A DNA stretch of 64,000 bases from Letharia columbiana (taxonomy: Eukaryota > Ascomycota > Lecanoromycetes > Lecanorales > Parmeliaceae). Location of the stretch: assembly GCF_014066305.1 (NCBI RefSeq), contig NW_023501086.1, positions 62,001-126,000 on the forward strand. The letters run 5' to 3'. Positions within the stretch are counted from its first letter, which is position 1. Every line of letters begins with the position of its first letter. The position numbers and the translations under genes were made by a program. Below are positions 13,183 through 22,618 of the stretch, piece by piece. Below the pieces are notes generated by a model, which searched no databases, was not told where the DNA came from, and worked only from the letters and a program-made list of their open reading frames with translations.

Positions 13183-16100
13183 AGAATAAGTATTATTAGT
13201 AGAAATAATAATATATAAAGAAAACTATTAAATAATAATAGATTTACTATTCGCTACTTTAGTATTAATAGTAAATATTATTAATTATAATATCGAAAAT
13301 AATTTCGAAAGCGAATCTAATTATCTTCTAATTTTTATAAAGTTTAAGCTAGTTATAATAGAGTTAATATTAATAATATATTAAAACTTTAATAAACTAA
13401 ACGTCGAGATTTTAAGAGAGATACTCGCTAGAGTTATAGTATCGAAAGAGTATCTAATTAATTTCTTAGAGAATAATAGAAATCTTATTAATAATAATAT
13501 TAATTATTAAGTAATAATTATTATTAACTCTATCTAAGTAATTATAAAGAAGTTTACTTCGATTATTAAATTATCGCTATAATTTAGATTAAAATTTACG
13601 CTAGAATATAAGAAAGTATAAAGATATTATAAATCGCTAAAAAGAAGTTAAAGAATAACGCTTTTAAAGAAAGTATAAGATAAGTATAAAGTCGTTAAGA
13701 ACTTTAAAAATAATCTAATTAAGAGAACTATTAGAAAGGCGTTTAGAGAGTTTATAGTAGAGATATATAAGTTACTATAAATAATATAAAAAAAAATTAA
13801 AAAAATTAAAAAATAACTTATAATATAGATATATCTCTCTTCGCTATTTAATAAAGATAAATAAGAATATAATAAATTAAGTTTAAAGATAGATCTTTTT
13901 ATAAAAACGTTCTTCTTATTATTAATATAAATAAAATTAAATAATATTAGTATTAATATAACGTATTTATAAATTTATCTAATAAATATAATTATTATAA
14001 ATAAGATAAGAAAGATTATAATATAAGTATCGTTAAAGAGAGTCTTAAAGAGAGATATAATCTTTAATCTAATTCTTAAAAAGATTCTAAAATTATTACT
14101 TTCTTATCTATATAGAATATTTAATATATATATAATAAACGGCTACTATCTAGAGTACTTTAGAATATTAATAATAATTATTCTTTTAAAATCGAGTAAG
14201 AATTATTTAATTTTTAAAGAATATTAATTAATAGCTTTACTTAATACTATAAAAAAGATAATAAAATTTATTCTTATTAGAAGAATAATATATTTTATAA
14301 AGATATATAAACTTCTACTAGCTATATATATAAGAGATTATAGATTATAATTATATAAATACGATATTTACTATCTTCTAGAAAGAATATATTAAATCTA
14401 AAACTCTAATAAAGTAGTTACGATATTACTATTAGACGTTTTAAATATATATAATAAAGTCTCTTATCCTCGATTACTTTATAATCTTCGAAAGTAAAAA
14501 ATTAATATAAGAGTAATTAATTAAATAGAATTATTCTTATTTAATAGAATAATAGTATTAAAAATAAGCGAATACTCTATACTAAAGACTTCTATAGTAA
14601 TTAAAATTCCTTAAGAATTACCACTATCGCTTATACTTTATCTCTTCTATAATTTAGATCTTATTAATAAATATAATAATTACGTCGATTTAGAAATAAT
14701 AATTATTAACTTTATAGATAATATAGATCTTCTAATAGTAGAAGACTTTATTAAGAAAAATTATAACGCTCTCTATAAAATTTATAATAAAGTTTATATA
14801 AAGTAAGTATTATAATATAAATCGAAGTTTAATTCTAGTAAATATTAATTATTATATCTTAGTAGAAAATAGAGATTTAGTTTAAATTATCTTCTATAAC
14901 TTAATAAGAGATAATATATTAAGATAAAACGCTTTATCTATTATCTAGAAGTCGAAATCGACTTTAAACTTCTATAAAGTTATTATAATAAGAAGATTCG
15001 ATCTAAGATTATTAAAAGTATCGATATATTAATAAGAATTATTAAATCGACGTAAGGCGGTAATTATAAGAGTATAAGATAGCTTTATTAAACGATATCG
15101 AGTAATTATTTTATAAATAACATATTACTACTTAGTATAATATTAGCTTAAAGATACTATTAACTATAATAAAACTTATCTCTTATTATTATAAAGAATT
15201 TAATCTTAGATAGAGAGAAAGATAACTAAAGTATTTAAGATTATATTTATTTTAATACTTAATATAGAAGTATATCTTCTATTAGTTATATAATAGTTAG
15301 ATAAGATTATCTTAAAAGCTATCTTATAAATCGCTATTAATTTAATATATAGCGAGATTATTAAATTATAATTTAAGTAATAAAAGTTTAAAAGAAAATT
15401 TAAGAAGAATAGAAAACTAAGTTTATTAAAGCGATATATTAATAGATTTAAAAAATAATATAGCGATATTAATAAGATTAAGAAATTATATCTTTTTAGC
15501 GTCGCTCTTAATTAAGAGTCTTTTAAAATAATAATTTATAAGATTAAGAAAGTCGCTAAAGAACTAGCTAAAAGATCGATTAATAAAGATTATATAATAA
15601 TATATATAGATAATAATAAGATTAATAAAAAGATAAGAGTTTTAGCTATATTATTAGATATTAATTCTACTTTTAATATCTATTTAGATTTAAATAATTA
15701 ATATATAATATATTTAATAAAGTTATATAATATTCTTTAAGCTTTAATTATAATAATTATATATTAAATAAAATTATAACTTAATAGAGTTATAGTAAAT
15801 ATAAATAATTAAATATTAATTTAAATTATCGAAGATTTAAATAAGTATTTAAGATAGATCTATATAATATAAATAGTATAGATTATTAATTCGCTAAGAT
15901 ATCTCGAGATAGTAATAAAATTATATTAGATCTCGATATATATTAATATTAATAATAATAAATAGACGAATAGAGAGACGAAGAAGATTATTAACTAGCG
16001 AGAATAAGTAATTTATAATAAAAGAGTAGAGATAAATATTAATAAAATAGTCTAATTATTAATTATATAAATAAGAATAATATTAATAATTAAGATAGCT

Positions 16101-16766
16101 ATTAGAGATTACGCGATAGAATAATAGACTATTAAATAGACTAATAAGAAGTAAAATAGTATTCTTAGAAGAATTTAATTAATATTATCGAAATAAATAT
16201 AACTTTTATATTCGAGAGTTAAGTACGTTAAAACGTCGCTAATAACGTAAATAAGAATTAAGAAAATAGATCTTAAGACCTTTCTTTATAATCGATAAAT
16301 ATCGAATATAGAGAATAAAGAATACGAGTATAAAGCGAAGTAGATAACTCGATATATTTTTTATAAATATAAGCTATTTAGTAAGAAGCGAGAAATATAA
16401 TAAGTCGAAGAAAGAAGAAAGATAAAAGAGGAAGTTATTACTTATAAGAATATGTTAATAAAATTATATTACGCCTTTATAGTAATAGATTTTATAAGAA
16501 GTATTAGACTTATTAAATAATATTAAATTCTTAATAAAGATTAATAATAAGGATTTACTAGAGTAGATAATTAAAAAGAAGAATATAATTAAGATAGAAA
16601 GGCCTTAGCGATATAGAATATACTTCTTTTTAAGAATCAAATATTTAAGACGTAGAACTATGACGGTAATTTGTATAGTCTTATTTATTCAAGACTATAT
16701 AATTGATTGAAAGGATTAGAAAGATTACGTAACTCGCATAATCGGCCCCTAAGGGAAAAATTCAGG
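13183..16766 (+). mobile_element. RIP-degraded LINE, right copy, reverse transcriptase and RNase H part
   Basis: This is the continuation of the LINE interrupted at 6,358. Decayed motifs stay in order: FIDNIDL at about 14,710-14,735 (RIP-altered F-x-DD box of a non-LTR reverse transcriptase) and YIDNNKINKKI at about 15,603-15,640 (altered YTDGSK-type RNase H motif). No frame is open. The 3' end is less mutated (16,640-16,766), and the element ends at the poly-A tract, which fixes its orientation. Confidence 0.75.
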
Positions 16767-16774
16767 AAAAAAAA

Positions 16775-16841
<67 letters not shown>

Positions 16842-16848
16842 TTTTTTT
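16767..16848 (+). repeat. Poly-A tail of the LINE followed by a T run
   Basis: There is an A tract at 16,767-16,837 broken by one T, followed by eleven T (16,838-16,848). The A tract marks the 3' end of the plus-strand LINE. The T run may belong to the target site. The A/T junction is also the border between the RIP block and the gene island. Confidence 0.8.
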
Positions 16849-17108
16849 AAAGCGAGTGCTGTTGTTGTGGCGTTGAAGCAGGTCGATGATCATCGTAGAG
16901 TACAGAGCTTCAGCTCCAGGCTAATCACTCACCACAGGAGTATCCAGAACCGCTTTCCTTACCCCCGGGGCACTTCCCTCGATCCGGCCTAGATAGTAGT
17001 GCCTTCTTTGCTTCCCATGTCCTTCTTCCCCTCCGCAGCTTCCGAACATCACAGAAACAACCTCACGACAATAATCAATACATCACCAGGACAATCGCGA
17101 TATCAAAC

Positions 17109-17571
17109 ATGGTCTACACTATCGTAGTCCACCTCTACGCCAAGAACTCCGCCGAGTCCATCTCGAAGTTGCACGACAAGCTCGTCGAAGCTAGCAATGT
17201 GTACAGCAAGGACCAGGAGACAATTTCTTGGTTTGTGATGCAGGATAATCAAGACAAGAGGGCCTTTACCATTGTAGAACGCTACGAGCATGAGAGCGTA
17301 CGTCGGTCTTTTCTCCTTCTGCGGATGCTTTCAGCTGCCCTCAAAATGGGCAGGCGTAGAAATGTACTGATGAGTTGCCGGATATAGAGCCAGAAATATC
17401 ATCTCGACGTACGTTGAAGCTTTACCCTCGCGGTCAATGACGCAGCTTGTTAGCAAGGGCCGTTCTTATTCTAATCCAATGACGCAGAATCCATACTGGA
17501 AGACGTTCAATCCGTATGTCGAGCCATTACTTGAAAAGCCGATGGATTTGAGGCGCTTCAATGAGTTGTAG
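17109..17571 (+). CDS. Small ABM-domain (antibiotic biosynthesis monooxygenase-like) protein
   Basis: Three exons give a 97-residue protein: 17,109-17,297, 17,388-17,408 (a 21-nt micro-exon encoding SQKYHLD) and 17,488-17,571. Both introns are GT..AG with CTRAY-like branch sites (CTGAT, CTAAT). The N-terminus MVYTIVVHLYAK followed by KDQETISWFVMQDNQD and FTIVERYE is typical of fungal single-domain ABM proteins. These are dimeric alpha-beta barrels related to bacterial YgiN-type quinol monooxygenases. The C-terminus NPYWKTFNPYVEPLLEKPMD also fits. No signal peptide is seen, so it is probably cytosolic; the substrate is unknown. It starts only about 260 bp from the poly-A end of a LINE. Family call fairly secure, activity not. 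Confidence 0.8.
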
Positions 17572-17900
17572 GAGAAGGAGGCAAATGTCTTTGAGTCATG
17601 GCAACTCTTCCCAGAAAGGAAAGGCGGACAAATTCACTCTACGAGTAGCATTCGGACCGGTTGTACAGGCGCATCAAAGGCTCGCGCTTGTCCCAAGAAA
17701 ACATGATGCTCGGACCCTTGTGGAGACTTTCCTGTTGCGAATGATGCGTCGCCTGGCTAAAAGCCTTGCTTCAGGCGCAGAGCCGCATTGTCAGTCATGA
17801 ATGAAATTATCGATTAATGGGTCACATTTGCATCTGAGCGAACATACTGTTTTACCGTTGCGCTATCAAACCGTTGCTGATCATAATACTGACATGAGAC

Positions 17901-19069
17901 ATGTGCTTATTTGCCTCTCTGCTTTTGGTTGCTGGAGCTGCTAAGGCGCTGGTGCCATTCTCTCCGCTGGACATTCAACCAAGCCATCCGCAGCCTTCTG
18001 GGGGAAACAACTATCTTAATGAAACTTCGGATACGGCAGCCTCGTCCGCCTGGCTTGACGAAGCATCATCCGAAATGACTGCCTCGTCTCTATCCATGAC
18101 GAACTCTACGCTCGTGTTGAACAGTGTATTGGCAGAACCCAAATTCATGTGCCTAGATCGCTTTGGCTCCAACTTGAATCCACGAAGCTGCCAATCTGCA
18201 GCCTTTGCCATCGGGGACCTGTCGACAAGTCTTTTTACCTGGGGACCTCGCGGTACTGCAGTCACATACGACTTTCCCATGCCTCAGCGGTGGGTTAGCT
18301 GTATGTGATCATCGAGACCTTTGGCTATAAAGGTTTCTTGCTGAAATACACTTTGCAGCGGACGGCACCTGCATCATCGCAGCGCTTATTGGGCCACGCT
18401 CCACTTTCGCCCTCGCCACTTTGCAAGATATGGCAATGGGAGCCAACACGGTGATTCAGCAATGCGTTGAGCAGAAGAGTCCAAACGAGGGTGGGATTGT
18501 GAAGGAGCTTGGTGAGTGCGCCACTTCCATTTCTCCGGCAAAGGACTAATCGAGCCTCAGGGGATGGCAGGCTGGGTGTCATCGTTGCCAAACAAACACC
18601 CAACGTTCGTTGTTACGGCAGTGCTGCCGTCATGGGCATAGTCAACTCTTGCCAAAGTATCATGGATAAGATGGATGTCAGCAAAGAAGTGAGGACTTTC
18701 GGGACGGGAGGCGTAGGCGTCAATGTGAAGTTGCCTTATACTTGGTATTCCGGTGAGCAAAGCTGCTCCGAAGACTCGACATTACCATATAGCTAATGTG
18801 AGGTCTGCAGTGGATAACAAGTGCATCATGACTCTTCGGACCTCTGGCCCATCGGATAGTGAGTCGTGGCATAGGGTATGGGAGACAGCGACGTTCGTTA
18901 CTGCCATGTGCGCGAGACAAGGGAAGAAAGGCTTGCACTCTCAAGTTGGTGAGTTGCCCCTTTGAGACCTTGGGTGAATTTCGAGCATTGACTGATGTCG
19001 GCAGGGACGAATAAGAATCTCTTTCTTGAGGTCGCTGCAGAGGGCATGGCCGATGTTGAAACATCATAA
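17901..19069 (+). CDS. Secreted cysteine-rich protein, copy A of a tandem paralogous pair
   Basis: Five exons give 315 residues: 17,901-18,300, 18,359-18,511, 18,561-18,752, 18,811-18,948 and 19,005-19,069. All four introns are GT..AG and interrupt codons after the first base. A hydrophobic N-terminus (residues 1-17, MCLFASLLLVAGAAKA) is a likely signal peptide, followed by a Ser/Thr/Asn-rich stretch with N-glycosylation sites. Cysteines at 84, 97, 138, 169, 202, 215, 253 and 282 match those of the next gene. The core has a CLDRFG..C motif and PQRWVSSDGTC. I recognise this as a fungal secreted family seen as 'hypothetical protein'; no function is known to me. The Met at 17,901 was chosen because the upstream ATG at 17,894 soon hits a stop. 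Confidence 0.8.
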
Positions 19070-19593
19070 AGCTATCTCACAGGAGAAGAACCTGGTGGGG
19101 CACAATTGCGACTGCTGGGTCTTGCTACTCTACTTTAGCTTTCTATACCAGGAACGGGCTCATCTGACAGGAGCCAATTTGCACCGCTGGCGCACTGAAT
19201 GATTATAAGATCATCGAACAGTCCAAGCTGGTCGGGACTAGGGGAGGAGATCCTTAGGGTACGGACGCCGAGGAAGTATTCCGATTAACCCGATCTTCCT
19301 TCCGAGCGGCTTAATCCGAGACATAAAACCTCGACCGTCTCCAGGTGAAGGGCTTGACAAGAAAAGAAATCCTCACAGCAAATCTCGAATTCGGTGAGCC
19401 GCTTCTGCGCATCAAAGTACTCCGTAATGCGCTCTTAATGACCGCTTCTATGGCTCCAACCGCGCTGAAGTCGCGCAGGCGGTATCGGGTAACGTCAAAA
19501 TGCATAGCCCATTGGATGTGGTATCACACACTTCGTTCAGTCTATTCGAACCCTTTACAACCGTTCCCTCGACAAGTTTGTACTCCTGAAGCC
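19070..19593 (+). other. Intergenic region between the paralogues
   Basis: These 524 bp lie between the stop of copy A and the start of copy B. The frame of copy B is open upstream to 19,345, but that extension lacks a signal peptide and has no counterpart in copy A, so I treat it as leader/promoter sequence. No other feature seen. Confidence 0.5.
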
Positions 19594-20880
19594 ATGCTTT
19601 CGCACTACATAGCATGCCTAAGCGGCTTCATCTCAGCAGCTTCAACGCTGAATGTAGCTCCTCAAGGTTCCATCGCTATCGTTTCAGATACATCGACATC
19701 TTCATCGAACCTCTTCGAATTGCTCTCGCCATCGAAACAGTCCATATCCTGGTCGAACAAGTCCTTCACTCCTGCCCATCCACCATCTCTACCAGCCAAC
19801 TCTTCAGCACTCAGAGCTCCAGGTCTGGACGTCGATAAGCCCATATTTTGGGAGATAACACCTAGCGGTAACGTCATAGGGTTACAGTGCAACGTACGCT
19901 ACGGCCGTCGATTAGATTTCCGGGACTGCAGAGACGCATACAGCTACATCCAGCGAACGAACGAAAGAGTCTCGCGGATAGCACAGCGAGGCAGTGGATT
20001 GCCTCAAGATATGGGACTGCCGCAGAGAGCCTTGGGAAGTACGTCCTCCCTTCTATCACGGTTCTTTCCAATCGCCCACTACTATCGCGGGCAAAGATTA
20101 CTATCGCTGATCGTAGAGGCAGGCAAAGGCAAATGCCGCATCGATTCAGAGATCATAGCGCCTTACGACACGGCACGTGCAAGCCCGAAGAACATCGCTG
20201 AAGCGAGTTATGCGTTGATTGAACGGTGTGCACCGAGGTCCGGGGGTATTGCTATCAATATTGGTCGGTGCAAATGGAGGAGTATACCTACAGAGTGACA
20301 TCGTACTAAAAGCTGGACTAGGCGGAGACAATCACCTCGCTGTCCTGCTGCAATCATACACATCTACCGTCCGCTGCAAGGACTCCGATGTACCTTGGTC
20401 TCGCGAAGCATGTGCAATGATCCAAGGGGGCATGAAGGCCGATGACAAGCAGAGATTGTTCGGTGATAGCTTCCTGGACCCCGCAGTTGAAGAAGATCTG
20501 CCCTTAGAACTGGTGTCAAGTGAGGCTACCCATCCCGCAATGCCTATACTCGAAAGTCTGTGCTGACGTTAAGATTGCTAAGGGGACGAGAAGTGTGTGC
20601 TTAAGATCTTGAGTAATGCTCCAACGGATACCGAGAGTTGGTATCATCTATGGGAGGTTTCGGTTGCGCTGAATGCGATCTGTGTCAGAGCGGGGAGGAG
20701 GGGGACTGCTGATCGTCTTGGTTGGTATACTCTTGCATACCATCTGGGTTTTTGGGCATGTGAAAAGACGGCTAATTGATTCCTCCAGGCATGCATGGGA
20801 ACCTCGTAATGGAAATCTCAGACCAACCCTTCGACTCGTTGGCAGGAGTTGTCAACGGTACAGCTGTAGGTCGGATCTAG
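19594..20880 (+). CDS. Secreted cysteine-rich protein, copy B of a tandem paralogous pair
   Basis: Five exons give 337 residues: 19,594-20,038, 20,123-20,263, 20,322-20,519, 20,583-20,720 and 20,789-20,880. Introns sit at the same positions and in the same phase as in copy A; the fourth exon is 138 nt in both. Residues 1-17 (MLSHYIACLSGFISAAS) are a plausible signal peptide. Cysteine spacing is kept exactly where it can be compared: C99-C112 is 13 residues as in copy A, C153-C184 is 31, and the last pair is 29. PQRALGSKGKC replaces PQRWVSSDGTC. The sequence has otherwise diverged strongly, and it has a longer C-terminal tail. One donor (GTCGGT at 20,264) is weak. Function unknown; it may be an effector-like or cell-surface protein. 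Confidence 0.7.
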
Positions 20881-21587
20881 ATATACTCGGAGGCATTCGC
20901 AACATAATTGGGAAGAACTGCCCTCAAGTTGCACAGTCCAAAATCTGCGTTCGAAGCCAGCTTTGAGCACCCCAAGTTCCCAGTTTCCGCTTTGGGGAAT
21001 CTGCCCACGATTTCTTATCCTGGCAATACGTCCGCGGAGAGCGCTCTCAATATCGCCCTCCGAGTCACGCATCATGAAAGCTCCTTCATCCCATTCCGGT
21101 ATTGTCGCCGAATTCTCGGGCATGCTGCGGCGCCCGTTGGATTTTGATTTTGTTGCATATCGAGTTGGGATCATGCTTCCTTTCCGGGCACAATTTACGT
21201 CTTTTGCTCAAACCGAGTGTAGCCTACTGCGGTATCCTGGCTGGCGACAAGATCGCCATTCAATCATCGAGGACACCAATTTTTTTTTTTTTTTTTATTT
21301 CAGCAGGTCAGTAGGGCCTTGATACTCGCCTCGACTTTGTCCGGGGCGGACTCTTGGCCAACTTTTTTTTCTCGGCGACTTTGTATGGCCGTCGCACCTG
21401 TTCGCAGGATTGCGGCGGAACGAGGCTATGCACACCAACAAACAACAGCCTCATTATGTTCGACGCAAATAGGCTATTCCGCACTTCTTAAATGGGACTT
21501 CGAAGCAACTTTTTAAACCTTTTTCTCAAGTCTTTTTTTTTTTGCTTTGTTCTGCTCTGCTCTATTCTATCCTATTGCCCATTCACC
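20881..21587. other. Intergenic region with a T17-18 tract
   Basis: No convincing gene. An uninterrupted T run at about 21,280-21,297 is followed by ATTTCAG, which looks like a strong 3' splice site. It could serve a 5' UTR intron of the next gene, but no donor is evident. The short open frames here overlap each other on both strands and show no protein-like sequence. Confidence 0.4.
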
Positions 21588-22550
21588 ATGCATTTACACA
21601 CGTTCCAAAGGCCGGCCCTTCGCGCTTCCATACTCTCGACCCTCCTCCTCATCTCGCCGTGCAAGGCCTACGTCAACTGGCTCTACCCCCCCTCGAGCTC
21701 CTCAAACGCCCTCGCTTACAACTACAACGACGTCGTCTATTTCACCTGGGATTCGAACTTCACAAACCCATCCCTAACCCTCTGGTGCGCGACCGACGAT
21801 AACTACTTTGCACGTGAGTCTGATCCGTCTGTCTTATTCACCAGTCATCCTCGCCCTGCAATTCCCCCCCTTCTCCTTCCTTCACCCGTCACCCCCCTTC
21901 GCGGCGTCAACTGACCCCCGAAACCCCAGTCTACACCGCCAACGTCACGACCAACGGCACGGACCCGCAGTCCTTCCCCTACGCCGACGCCTTCAACCAC
22001 ACGTGCCACACCTCCCTCTACTGCCACGGCTCCCCCGCCTGCGGGCCCGTCGGCCAGAGCCCCGAGTTCGCCCTCCTGCACAACAACGCCGCGGCCGCGC
22101 AGACGTGGGGGGCTCTCCGCCACGGCGTCCGTCGGCAAGGCTGCTGCCGCTCCGACCGCCACGTCCGCCTCGTCGCCGGTCGCGGCGCAGTCTGCGGGTG
22201 CGTCGGTGACGACGTCGGCTGTGAAGGGGACGGCGACGGCGACGACGCGGGCGAGTGGTGGGCTCGGTGCGGGCGCCAAGGCGGGGATCGGTGTCGGGGT
22301 TGCGCTGGGTGCTGTGGCGGTTGGGGCGGCGCTGGGGTTTTGCGTGCTGAGGGCGCGGAGGAGGGGGAGGGAGGGGAAGATGGCTTTGGGTGGTTTGGGG
22401 GTGCCGGAGATGATGAGCGGGCAGCGGTATACGACCCATCCGGGCTGGGTGGAGCCTTCGCGGCATGAGATGGATGGGGAAGTGAGGATGAATGAGTTGC
22501 AAGGGACACCGCAGGCGGAGCTGAGCTCTGTGGCGAGTCCGGTGAGATGA
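21588..22550 (+). CDS. Signal-peptide, single-pass membrane protein with an apparent 1-nt frameshift
   Basis: Exon 1 is 21,588-21,813 and exon 2 is 21,930-22,550. Residues 1-26 form a signal peptide (hydrophobic core ILSTLLLISP). The ectodomain follows, with W, C and N-glycosylation motifs (NFT, NVT, NGT, NHT). An Ala/Ser/Thr-rich stalk leads to a transmembrane helix (GIGVGVALGAVAVGAALGF), a basic stop-transfer RARRRGR and a cytoplasmic tail with PGWVEPSRHEMDG and ELSSVASPVR. The ectodomain and the stalk/TM are in different frames, meeting at a run of six G (22,107-22,112). Dropping one G gives 281 residues with all parts in frame. The layout resembles Mid2-like or mating/sensor membrane proteins; the exact family is not recognised. 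The region is very GC-rich. It is convergent with the helicase, 68 bp from stop to stop. Confidence 0.65.
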
Positions 22551-22618
22551 GGGTAAAAGGGAGTCTTGAGTACGGAGGAGGAAGTTGAGAAAGAATCTTT
22601 TTGATGCTAATCTTCAAC

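Noticed and set aside
1..16766. Mitochondrial or viral origin for the AT-rich blocks
   Set aside because: Retained CpG, loss of CpA/TpG, LTRs with target duplications and LINE motifs point to RIP-mutated nuclear transposons.
19345..19593. N-terminal extension of secreted copy B from 19,345
   Set aside because: The extension is basic, lacks a signal peptide and has no counterpart in copy A, whereas the Met at 19,594 is followed by a hydrophobic leader.
21845..22617. Long minus-strand frames of 144-199 codons opposite the TM protein gene
   Set aside because: They are shadows of GC-rich coding sequence (Pro/Arg/Ala runs) with no domain; the plus strand has the signal peptide, glycosylation sites and TM helix.
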